A DNA stretch of 64,000 nt from Lumbricus terrestris (lineage: Eukaryota > Annelida > Clitellata > Crassiclitellata > Lumbricidae): NCBI GenBank assembly GCA_949752735.1, contig OX457051.1, forward strand, positions 1,302,501-1,366,500, given 5' to 3'. Shown here in pieces: positions 1 through 12,500 of this stretch. The notes beneath the pieces are model-generated. The model ran no database searches. It saw nothing but the letters and a program-made list of their open reading frames with translations, and had not been told where the DNA came from. Position numbers and translations under genes: made by a program. Numbering within the stretch: the first letter of the stretch is position 1; every line of letters starts with the position of its first letter.

Positions 1-517
1 GGTAGAAGAAAGCAAGAAAATCAAGAGAAGTCAGTGGAAGGAAAAGAGCAGCTGACCAGTCGAAGACGCAGCTCAGGTATTTGCGATGTAAATGCGGTAA
101 ATGACGGATGCCATACCAATCCAAGTGACCAAAATCTGGAAGCCATAGAAGAGGTAAGAGTGGAGATGAATGCAGCCATCACAGATGATGAGAAAGTGAG
201 TTTCTTCAAGATCCTGAGAATGGGAATGAAACGTCAGATGAAAATCTTTGCCAATGAAGCAACCATTGTCGGTTTGTCTCATCTGGTCAAACCATCGAAC
301 CACAAAATTGGTTCCATCATCCGTAAGGTTGTGTGGACGATGCTTCTACTGTTTGGAACAGGTTTCATGGTTTATCAGATCTACGACCGTATCACCTATT
401 ATCAGACATATCCAACCATCGTCGACTATCGAGTGGCTTACAACCGATCTCTACGCTTTCCTACGGTGACCATCTGTCCCGAGTTTATTGTAAGCAGAAA
501 AGGACTCCTGTCACTGG
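1..517 (+). CDS. DEG/ENaC gene, coding exon 1 (N-terminus, TM1, start of ectodomain)
   Basis: The frame is open from base 1, so the start codon lies upstream of the window. It encodes a charged, Glu/Lys-rich cytosolic segment, then VGLSHLVK just before the membrane, TM1 (around TMLLLFGTGFMVYQIY), and the family signature FPTVTICPEF that opens the extracellular domain. The exon ends with one base of a split codon before a GTAATT donor at 518. It is about 95% identical to the exon at 62496-63081, and the similarity runs on into the intron to about position 685. This indicates a recent duplication. Confidence 0.85.
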
Positions 518-3500
518 GTAATTCAATTAAGTTTGCCTTTTCATTTAAATTCGCAGAGCTATTTGAACCAGTTAAAACGCTTTGCTGTATTTGCATGCCT
601 GTTATAACCACAAGTTGATGGCATTCTGTTAAAGCATAAAACATAAGCAATAACATGTTTTATTCGGCAACCAACATAATTATGCACGTCTCACCAACCT
701 CAAATTTTTCTTTGAGATTTGCGGAGGTGCCGCAAGAGAGCAGGCTGAAGTCGGCGACTGGCTGATAGGATCACGGAGATACTTGGTCGCCGTCCAAGGT
801 AAAACCAATAAATTAAAGAAACTTGGTCTGTAAGCTTACTTGAGTAGTGAGGGGCAGCCAGGGAAGGTGATCAAACATGAGAGAAGAGATGAGGCATGAG
901 CGAGAGCGAGGAAGACGGGTTGTTAGTCTGGCATCTGATTTACAGAATAGACAGGAGGGAAGTGATGATCTTCTGGATGGCTGACCAAGAGGGAGTTACA
1001 CTAATCCATTCGAATAAATGAATCATCGAGTTATAGTCATAGAAAGAGAGAGAGAGAGAGAGAGAAAAAGAGAGAGAGAGAGAGAGAGAGAACGCGTCAG
1101 ATTTCTCTAAACCGTCTCAGGTGAAAGTAGGAGCGAGTAAGATTGGCGATGTGTTCAGAAACGGTGAGTGTGCAGTCGAGAATAACGCCAGGTTCACGGA
1201 CTCGTACTACATAGACAGGAAGGTGAAAGACGGGAATCTCTCGGCAAGAAAGGAAAACACGTTTGAGAAATTATTGTTGGTGATTGCCAAACCATAATAA
1301 TATGATCTCTTTGCTGGATTTCAGTGGTGGTGGTATTTGCAGTTTGGCGTCAGTGTGTGGTAACAAAGACCATTAGCGACGCCATCCTCCTTTATCCAGG
1401 CTTGGGACTGGCACTGGCAGAGTGCAACCAGGGGCGGAGTTCTGGATTTCAGCGAGTGACGGTTGGAATACACCCCAGGGGCAAGTCTCGAGAGAGTGTA
1501 TCAATGAGAGCAGCAAGTTGAGCAGAGGGAGGAGCCGGAGGAACACTCCTTTTGGTTTCCCAGTGTAACTAGCTTTTATTATTTCACTGACTCCAATCAA
1601 TTGTTTGTATAATCATTTTGATATTATTTTGATTACCGAATAAATAAATGAACAAATAAATTATATAAGATGTCTCGAGGTCCTGTAGTGCGATTTAATC
1701 GAGAACCATGCTAATGGCAACATAATCATCGAAAAGAGTCAGCAGGGTTAATCGGAATCGTAATTGTAATCTCCAAACTTCTAAAGTGCTACTCGAAAGC
1801 CAATTGCAGGGTACCAGCTAATTCACGAGCGATGCGTCGGGTCAAAAGGGTTGTCCGTAAGAGTAGCCCGAAGGTGGTTCGGGTCGAGTTACCATAGGAT
1901 CAGAGAGGGCGGGACAGCTAATAAGGCGAATGTCGTCTGGACCGGGAATTGGAAGGGGCATGGTGGATCAGATGATACAGGATAAAAGTGTTTGAAAATG
2001 TGTGACTTCAGGTTCTAATGAAAAGCAAGAGGTGTGATGAGCCTGTGCAAGTTGATCGTGCGTGATCAGTAACGATGGTGAAGGAACTGAAAAAGATCGG
2101 AATTCAGCAGGTAGGTCATTCCAAAGGCATGGTGCTGTGTTTGACATGGCTCGGTTGGAGAACTTGAGATGACTTGTAACCGGCGGTCGAGAGAGAGAGT
2201 AAGACAGGCGGATGATCGGGTAGAGCGAGTTGGCTGGATTGTGAATAGTTCGCGATGATATCTGGGCTGGGAGCATTGTAATGAGTTGTAGGTTAAGGAG
2301 AGACTTTGAAGTGGATTCCCTCCGGGATTTTCTACCGGTGAAGCGACTTGAGGATGGGGGGGGGGGTGATGTGGTGATGTCTGGGTGTTCTGGTGACGGC
2401 TCTAGCTAGAAAATTGTGTAAGTTCCGCTCAGTCCGCGGTATCATGATCTTTTTTGTCCCGTGATAAACACGATCCCTCTGGGACTTCAACACTATCAAT
2501 AAAAAATAGATTTGTCTGGAAAGCACCCCATTCGTCAAGGTCCCAGTTTGAAAATGTTCATCTAAAAGTCGCACAGTTGAATCGTTAACGAGAGGCGTTG
2601 AAGCAGATAGGATGTTTCGCGGACTTCTCCAGTTGCGTCGCTGATGCTTAGTCCCTGAGCGAAAAGGAAAGTCAAACCCTCGCTGTTAATATGGTTTAGG
2701 GTTTCGAAAGTCAAGGGATCAAAATTGGGTCAAACAATTAAGAGTATTTTGCGTGCATGAGAGCCTTTGCTCTCTCGGCCCCCGCACCTCCGCCCGAGAA
2801 GTGTCGGGTAGATAAGAAACGGCTGAGGTGTCGGTCACGGTTGCATCCCAAATAAGGCAGCAACCAGCACGCCACGTAATCCAAGTGAGTCCAGCCGGTC
2901 TCTTGCCGTCAGCCTTTAACAGGCCGGCCGACGGTTTTCTTAGTGGAGGGGAAGCCAGATCGGGTCAAACTGCGGAAGACTATGTCGTTCAGGGTGGGTT
3001 GTCTGGAAGAATGACCCCCACCCAGGGGCAGGAGAACCCGTGTAGGCCGTCAATTTACTATTTTATGAATGCTACTACTACTGCATTCAACTCTCCCATT
3101 GCCATTAGGGAACGTTTGGGCTGTGGAGAAGACATGGGAGAGAAGAAAGCTTGTGAAATTCTGTAAAGGACATAAACTTGTGGTGACAACACGTGATTCC
3201 AACAGGAAAAGAGGCGCAGATAAACATGGAAGGCACCAGGTGATGGCGAAAGCTGTCGACTAGAGAACACAATGTGAAATCTCCCTAGGAGCGCCGTTTG
3301 AGTGACTGACTCATGTGAACGTCCGATGCGTGCGCCTTGTCGTGGCGAGGAAGCTTTAGCCGACTCTGACTTCTGCGAGTTCTGCGGAGACGAGGGTCAG
3401 CGACCAAGTACGCAAGGGCAACAGTACCTCCGCCATTGGAAGTCCAGGCTTTGCACATTAGCTACATAGTGCCTGCCAGTGCCAGTCCCAAGCCTGGAAG

Positions 3501-6500
3501 AAGTGAGGAGGGCGTCGCTAATGGTCATTTATACCACACAGCTGACGTTAAAAAGCAATAGAAGAAGTCAGTGAAAGTTACATGAGTGGTGTTTAAAAAA
3601 CCTCAAGAACCCACCTTGGAGATGATGCTCTAACAGCCCATAATCTGTTAGCCATCATCTATCATCTACAACTTAAAAAAAAGGGTGGCTGAAAGAAAAT
3701 AGAATAAATAAGAATAATGTTGAAGAGTAAAAGTAACGAATTACCAGAAAAGATAGATGAAAAGGCAGAGGAGATAATTTTGCAAGTACGACAGAAGAAA
3801 GATGGAGGAAACTGAAGGAGATTGTGGTAGAAGAGGCGACAGAGGTTTTAGGTTCCCGGATGGACATGGAACCTCGCAAACAATGGGTAACATGAAGGTG
3901 ATGGATTACATGGAAGAAAGAAGAACATGAAAGCACCAGAGTACCGAAGATTCAAAGAAAGAATACAAAAGACTAAACAGTCCATTAAGAAGAAATTACA
4001 GAACTGGGCGATGACTTCTTGTCCTTTCCTGTGCCAGCTCTGTCGTTCTCTTTCGGTCTTTAGCAGAGTCTTCCTTCTTCTGTAGCGGGATTGGTGGAGG
4101 GGGCGATTGGCGGCCGATACCGTTCCTCAATTAGACAGAACAAGGCTTTTTCCGGCGTGGGGCACAACACCTGGAATCTTGTATCTTGCCTGAGCTACGA
4201 TTGCTATCTTGGAATAAAATTCAGCTACAATGTAAAGCCTATAAGCTTAGGCTTAGGCAATGCGTTGTAGCCGTGCCTGGTGCTAGGGTCGCCTCTGAGT
4301 AGTATACCTACCGCTATGTAAATATTCAGAATGACTGAACAAAGGAGTTAATGTTAGCCTACTCTTATTTTGTCGCATGACATCATATTAGCTTACTTTC
4401 TATTCTCCTTAATATGGTCTCCTTAAGGAGATGCGATGAGTTTGAAGTATGGATATAAATGTTTCAGGTCCTCAGGTACAAAGCCTTGCCTCAGTCCGTT
4501 ACCCGCCTGTGTGCAGTGTCGCATCAGATAACGGAACAGCAAGAATAAACTTTCCGCTGTTGGTTGCAGACTGGTCGTCGGTCTACGATGTTGTAAACGT
4601 AAAGATGAAAGATTCGATACTCGAGGTAGGACTATGGATGACACTACGTAAGTCTACACCGTGATTCCAAAAAAATAAGCCAAACTCTTTTTCATATATC
4701 TCCAATGCCTGATGACATATCACGCGAAAATTTTCCAAATATTTAGAGAATTGGACCAAGAATATACACTCACGAAACTAGCATTAATCGATAAATAATA
4801 TGCAGGTTAGAAGACCTTAATATACATGATGGGCCAACAAAGACCCCTAGGTGTTTTGCCAATATCTTGACCAAAAGTAAGAATTTCGAAATGAAATTTT
4901 ACAGGCTTATAGACAATTCATATATACACCATCACGGCAAGAATTCATCAATATATTTCAAACAGAACAAAAGTTATAACACTTTTGAATGAGGCCATCC
5001 ACCGTTTTTTGACGATTCAAAAACGTTGCGCAACAAAACGTAACAAAAACGTGATTTTATCAAGTTATATCTCAAATAAATGTTTGGAAATGAACTTGAT
5101 AGTGATTCACAACTTGTGTTCAATGTGCCCACCACCAGTGCCAAAACTTCTTTTGAGACTCTTTGAAAGTTCTTGATGGCCCTGTTGACGCGTTCCAAAG
5201 GCAAATCTTCTCATATCAACTCCAATGCTCTTACCGCTCTTGGTTTTGGCTGCAAATTGTAATATTTCTGCAGCATAGGTCTCCGAAATTGATAATCATT
5301 CCATCCGGTTCAAATCCGGAGATTTGGGGCCATTGGCATTCTCAATGAAACCAGAACAATCGTCATCAGCCGATCTCCGTTCATTTACGTCAAATCTCTT
5401 AAATCTCAGCTTAACTCGTAATTTTTGCGCTCTCACTGCTTATCAGAGTAAACGTTGCTCATAGCCTTATATCTCCAGGATCTTGCTCAAGAGGTGTCTG
5501 AATAAACACTTCTTGTCTGTCATTGACACATTGGCCATTTTCATTTTTTTAAATTGAATTTCATTACCTTAATAGCAACGTTATGAATCTGACAGATTCC
5601 TTATTTATCAACTTGATTGTCATCTTGTTAAGTGACTTCACAGTGACGTGCAGCTACGCTGGTACCCTGTTTCTTTTTAGAATAGTAATAATAATGATCA
5701 TTTTATCAAAGCTATAATGATAACAATTATTTGAGATATGACTTGACAAAATCACGTTTTTGTTACTTTTTGTTGCGTCACATTTTTTAATCGTCAAGAA
5801 GCGGTGGGTGGTCTCACAAAAACTGCTATAGTTTTTGTTCTGTTTGAAATTTTTTATAAAATCTGGCCATAATGTGTAGATATGAATAATATTGTCTATA
5901 AGCCTTTGAAATTTCTTTTGGTCAAGATATTGGCAAAAGCTTAGGGGGTCTTTTTTGGCCCTCACTGTATATATAATGGCAAATTAATTCAGGATTAGTT
6001 TTTATATGGGATTCAAGCGATGACATTCTGGTAGTCTTTTGCCTTGGGAGAGAAGTCATTATACGGAGTCCAGGACCATGGCTTTTTCTAACGTGCAGTT
6101 CTACACAAAATCTGCAGTTATAAATGCATTTGTGCAGTTGTAAGTGCAGTTATGTGCTGTGCAAATAAATTTAAAAAAACAATTGCATGTTGGCTTAGCA
6201 CGAAAGAAGAAGTACCGGTAGCCTACATGTGCAGTGTAAAATAAGTATAAAGGTGAAATAGAACAATTTTTGTAAGTTAGCGACTAAAAAAGTCATCAGT
6301 TTTTTAGTCGCCCACTTGCGATATTTCTAGCCAAAGTTGGGAAAAATTTATGAGTAAACGACTAAAAAAGGTCATCAGGGTTTTCTGTCTCCGGCTTACG
6401 ACATTAAATTTTCTTGGGAACATTTTTCGAAACGACGGCGGTGTTTATCAGGGGCTAAAGGGGGCTAAGCCCCCCGAGAAGGCGCGGACTCTTCTTTTTA

Positions 6501-9500
6501 CCGTGTAAATGGTATATTTTCGCGGGCAGCCCCCAAGAACTTCAATAATCAAATGACTAATTCTAAAAAAGGTCATCAACTTTTTTCTAATGTGTCATGC
6601 AGTTGAATGGCTTTCTCGGAAGCAAGACTGGATTTTTCGAAGCATGTTGTGTGTTCGAAAGCACGATGTCAGTAATTGGAGCGCTACTATTTTCTCGATA
6701 AGCTTCGAGATGAATGAAACGTTAGCAATAGGTCGGAAGTTGGCTGGATTGTTCAAATCGAGTCCTTCACACTTGAGAACTGCACTGGCTGCATTTGCAG
6801 AAACATATTAAGTTTGAGATTTTAAGTTTGAGGGCGCAGGACGGAGAGGGATGGAGGAGTTCGGAGGGGAACACGAGGTCGTCCACGTCACAAACCTGCT
6901 CAACAGCAGAAGACTGAAGAAGAGCCTTGTCTACAGTGCCATCCGTTCCAAGTCGATTCGAATTTCACAGTGCTGAATAAAAACTTCCCTATAGTCAAGT
7001 GACTCTCGTCGGTCCATCTGTCTTTAAAAACAATTTACTTAGGCTACCATGCAATCTCCTAATGAACTTCTTTTTTTGCGCCTTTTCTGCAAAGCGGTTG
7101 AAAAACATTCTAATTGATTGTGGTTTTATACTATCAGGTCGGGAGATTCTTTTAAAATGAGACTATATAAATTCCTGATTGCTTTAACGATAAGAGACTT
7201 TTCTTTCTCTTTCATTCATTGCATTACAAAGGTCACTGCCATTGGTGTCTTGGTGGAAGATTTGAACTTAACCTCTGATAAAGGACGACTGGGAAAGCTA
7301 CTCAAAAAGAACCAAGCGAGTAAAATTACCTCGAACAGTCCAAGTCTATGATTAAAAAGCTACTGAGAAAAGTCTTATTCAAGAAGAGCCAAGCTTTGGC
7401 ACATGTAGCAGGTTACATAAGAAGTTCACAGACTGTTGAGTCTATGTCTCCATGAGCTATTTTTTGCATTGTTATAGACTCCTCTTCTCCTCAATACACA
7501 GCCCCACAAATAATCTATATCAACTCTAGCTCAGCTGTTTCTTCTCGACACCGAGTACTCTCATCTATAGGTACCACGATTTCCTATGGCAGAAAAAAGT
7601 AAAAATCCCCTGCACCAAATGAGAAATTTGTCGGCATCCAGGCGAAGTCCCAACACTGTTGTCAAGTCAAATGGACTCTACACGCTAAATCGCAACCAGT
7701 TGTGATATTAGAGTTCAAGTTAAAAAATACTGTCTTTAATTTGTGAAATCTTCAGTAACAAAGGCAAAAATTATATTCGAATATTTCAAGTCATCAATGA
7801 TAATTATTTCAGTGTACGTTTGGGAACCAACCGTGCCATTCAAGCGATGCTATTAAAGAGACAATGACTGCTTTCGGATATTGCTCGTCGTTCAACCCAG
7901 GTAAGTACGAAGTCTATTACATAATAACGGAGGTTAGGACGGTTACAGGTGCATTCATAAATTATAATTACGTGAAACCTAAATATGCCATTTTGTGCAG
8001 AAATGAATGCTGAAAATGAAAGCCAAACCCATTGGTGTAGGCCTATTACAAGTTGCGATATCTCAAAACAAACCCAAAATCCAAAGGGGTGGTAAACCAC
8101 CACCTTGGTAGTCCATGTCTCAAAAAACTTGAGTTATGGCGCAGAATTTCATATTTTTCCGTTCCATAGCTATGAAACTTTCGTAAATAAATTGTTGTAC
8201 GATTTTTAAGATAATAAGCAAAACTTCTTTGATTTATCTCATGAATTTAAGGTATAGCGAATTACGTGACGACTCAGCCTGGAGCCAATCATGGTCTTCG
8301 TCTTGTGCTGTGGGTCAACCAATCGGATTGTGTCGTTGCACTGACTCCAGCTGTTGGATTTAAGGTAAGCCTACGATGTAAAGCAATTTTCAAATGATTA
8401 ATTCACTCTGTCTGTGCTTGATGCTTTGTTGTGCAATCTAAACTCTTTTATGAAAATCTTTGAACTAACTCTGACCAACCTTCCTCGGTCCTTCCAAAAC
8501 CTGAATGGACTTTCAAAAGAGATACATTGGATGACTCAACATAAAACCTATATATTAAACTCCATTAACAATATTAAATTATCAAGTTCCTACTTCTGAA
8601 AATAAATCTTAATAGGCTATGTCAACTAACGTAGAAAAATAATATAAAACTTTTCGTTGGAAACTGGGGAAAATATCCAAATCTTCAAGCAATGATCTAA
8701 GTATGAAAAACATGCAAAATCTTACAGTGTCGTCAGAAAAATTTCCTAAAGTGTAGCCTACGTTGACCAGCATCGTAATCCGTATGTAATAAGTTGAAAA
8801 GTGGAGTAGGAATCGTTGCATTTGACTTGCTGAATTCGATTATTTAGGTAGTCTTTAAACCAAAGGAGGGGAGATCCTCTTATGCCATAGTTTTGCAATT
8901 TTTTAGTGAGTATTACATGGTCGAAAGTAGCAAAGTCAAGAAATATTCCAACAGAAAATTAAGCAAGTAAGTAAGTATATTCTTTAATATAACCATCTGC
9001 AAAACAGCACTTTGGTGAAGAAGTATCACATATAAAACTTCACATGCGACATCAAAAACTATCGACAAAACAAAGTAATTAGTATGTCGTCTGTTTAGAG
9101 TGCAAGGGTTCTAACTCCACTTTTCGAAATTGTTCAGGAGAGCAAATCTAAACTTTCGATGATTGCCAAAAATCCAATTATTGTCAAATCATTGTGATTT
9201 ATGAAAATTTGGATAGCAGATTATATCCTCAGTTGGAATAATATAATCTTTTAAAAAAAATTAAGCCGCCGCGCATAAAATAATAAAGTTTGTGGAGGAC
9301 AGGAGGCAAAAATTATAGCAATAGAACCTTTGCGCATTTGAAAATATTTCGGAATCTGAGGATAGATAATAATTTATTTCTTCATAATTTATGGATTTAT
9401 GGAAAATAGATCGTTCCCCTTGTTGGAATGATGAAATCTTTTAAGTATTTTGCGTCTCTGAACCTGAAAAATAAATGTTTGTGAGAGAAAGTACGCAAAA

Positions 9501-12500
9501 TGATAACTTTATGACGGGAGATAGGTCTAGCTAGCCTATGCCTAGAACCTCCGTAGATCCAAAATATTTTTAGATCTGAAGATAGATCGTTTTATAACGA
9601 CTCAAATATGCGGTTCATAATAATTGTGGCGCCGCACACCGAAATGAGCATTAAGGTGATTTTGCAACATATTGCGTTTGGTGCATCGTTTCAAAGGCCT
9701 TGTCTCAGGCGTCAAAATGACACAAAAATTATTGCTCTAGCTTAATCCTAGCCGAAGATACAAGGAAAAAAGTGATTTAATTAAATTAATTGATTAATTA
9801 AATTAATATTTAAATTTTTTTGGCAAAGCAAGAGCATTAAAATAGCTTGGCTACGTGTCTTTTGAAAAAAGTTCAAAAATTTGTTTTCAAAAATTTTTTT
9901 ATTAACTTTTTTTACAAAAAATCAAAAAATACTATTTCTCTAATATCTCTGATGTGTAATCTCCGACTTAATTAATGCTCATTTCGGTGTGCAGCGCCAC
10001 AATTATCTTTTAAATTATTATCAACCATTACATGAAAATAATGTGGTTTCTGCCTGTTTTAGTCAGAAATAATAATAATAAGCTAAAAAAAATGCGCTAT
10101 AACAAGCCACTCTTAAATACGCTTGTGGTCGCTTACAACATTTATAATTGAATTATAATTGAGTATTAATTTTAGAACTTTATCAAAATTTCTTGATTAA
10201 AATAATATTTTTTATTATAATAATAAAATTATTATGCTAAGAATAATTTTCCCGACCAAAGCAACATGTTGCAGATTGTAAGAAAGATACGATTTTCCTA
10301 GGATATAATTTTTAATCACGTATTCTGCACACCTTCGGTTAGCATTCTTTGCGTGAATAAATAACTATAATCGCTCTAACGCGAATTTGTGAAGTGTGCA
10401 AGGGTTCTATCTACTCACGTAAGTAGATAGAACCTTTGCACATTTCACAAATAGGTCATTGGAGATATCTCTAATATTCAAATAGTTGCTGTTTCGTTAT
10501 TTGTACTCAGAACGATATAATCTCTGCACATTTCAAGCATCACATTGGTAGCCATAAAATAAAACAATAAAACGCTTTTTGAAAAATTTGGAGTTAGAAC
10601 CCTTGCACTCTAAACAGACGATGTATACAGCATTCTAGTTACAAATGTTTTCCTCATCTGATTGTCTGCTCTTGGTAACACCCGGTCATGGTGCCTGGGC
10701 AGAGCCGTTTTAAGGCACAGGCCCGCGAGGCCCGGGCCTAGGGCCCCGCGCAACAGGGGGGCCCCGCAGTGACCCAAGAAAATTACATTATAATTACATT
10801 ACGCATCAAATACATAAATTTATTTGAAGATTTCACGTAGATGCAGGTTACAAAATAATGCTCTATATAATTTTTAAGACACTTAAATTTGAATCTTCTT
10901 TTAAACCATATCAATGACGTCATTGACATAAATCGTCCGTAAGCAGCCCAGCCATTACTCCGTAGTCCGTACATATCGAAGACTGTTTTCTTCAAGTTTA
11001 GATTGTAATCGCAGCCTTCGCAGGTAAACAATGTATCTTTTGTCAATATTATTGTCGCTGACTAGGTCTACAATGTCCACATAGGTCTATTAAGCGAACT
11101 ATCAGACAACCTTAAGAGAATGCGTAGAACTTATATGAGTGGTGCTGCTAAGAGAAAGAAGGAGGCAATTGAAATGGAAAGTTTGACCAAGCATCCAAAA
11201 GTCTCTTCTTTTTTCCAAAGTCAAAAAGCACATTCTTCTTCGGTGTCCGAAATTGAGACGCAAGATTCTCTGACGTCGTCTTACTCGTCTACTAGTGACC
11301 TTGTCTATAACACAGACGAGCAGTTAATGTCGCCGGAGACTCCGGAGTATGATGGCATACCACTACTACCAGGTGAAAGTTCAGTTGCTGTCACAACATC
11401 AACATTAGGAATAATATCCCAGGATGTAGCTCATATAAGCTTGGCGGCGTCGGCCGACTATCCAACCGATGCAGCTTTATGGAGTCCAATTACTGAGGAA
11501 TTACGATCTTACTGGATTCGTAGAGGTCCTGCCAGTTGCCAGCATAAAGAGTCTGACTTCAGTATGACTCAACGCATGTATGGAACTGGAGATAAGTTGC
11601 ACAGGCGTTGCTTAACTGATTCCTGTTTCCGTCGTGAATTGCGCAATGGAGAATCAGTTTGTCGCGAGTGGCTGCTCTATTCTCCATCGCAGAAGTCTGT
11701 ATACTGCTTTGTATGTCGCTTGTTTTCAACAACCACCAGTAGGCCTACGAATAGTCATCAATCTGCTCTCTCCACAACCGGCTTCAGCGATTGGAAGAAC
11801 ATACTGACGCGTCTCGGCGAACATGAAAATGGTGGGGTTCATAGAAAGTGCATGCTTATTTACGCTGAGCGTGTAAGGGAGGCTGGTCACATTGATACAC
11901 AATTATTGAAGCAAATGAAAGAGGAACGGCAATATTGGCGTGAAGTCCTGAAGCGAGTTGTGGCTGTAGTGAAGTTTTTGTCATCCAGAGGTTTATCTTT
12001 TAGAGGCGACAATCAGATTCTAGGTTCACAGCGCAATGGAAATTATTTGGGAAGCTTGGAATTACTCAGCACATTCGATCCATTTCTAAGTGAACATTTG
12101 AAGAGGTATGGCAATGCTGGAAAAGGTAACCCTTCCTATCTGTCGGCAACTGTATGCGAAGAGTTTATAGCATTGATGGGCAACAAAGTTGTCAGTTCAA
12201 TCCTGTCAGAACTAAGACAAGCAAAGTATTTCTCTCTCAGTGTGGATTCCACCCCTGATGTGAGTCACACCGATCAATTGACATTTACCGTAAGATATGT
12301 GAAAGATTTATCACCAGTGGAGCGCTTCTTAAGATTTGTACCAATCCGTGGTCATGGAGCAGAGTATCTTGCTGACACCATCGTGCACTTCTTGGAAGAA
12401 AACAACATTAACATAGCAGACTGCCGTGGACAGTCTTATGATAACGCCTCCAACATGTCCGGTCAGTACTCTGGAGTACAAGCTAGAATAAAAGAAATAA

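Larger units (their letters stand above)
9088..10620. mobile_element. Non-autonomous terminal-inverted-repeat element, 1.5 kb
   Basis: The ends are inverted copies: CGTCTGTTTAGAGTGCAAGG at 9088 and its complement ending at 10620, extending about 35 bases. Both ends are flanked by ATGT (9084-9087, 10621-10624), a possible 4-bp target duplication. The motif GTGCAAGGGTTCT and variants recur inside, including in a hairpin at 10387-10450. No open transposase is present. A second inverted-repeat element sits within it. Confidence 0.6.

Noticed and set aside
2828..3166. 112-residue frame in intron 1
   Set aside because: No recognisable domain. It lies between inverted repeats in G+C-rich repeat-like sequence, so there is not enough support for a gene.
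6590..6811. Candidate channel exon between exons 2 and 3
   Set aside because: It has a fair acceptor but runs into a stop without a usable donor. Exon 2 already joins exon 3 in phase, so nothing is missing.
7213..7350. Open piece beginning VTAIGVLVEDLNLTSD
   Set aside because: No donor before the stop, no channel motif, and it is not needed for the gene model.
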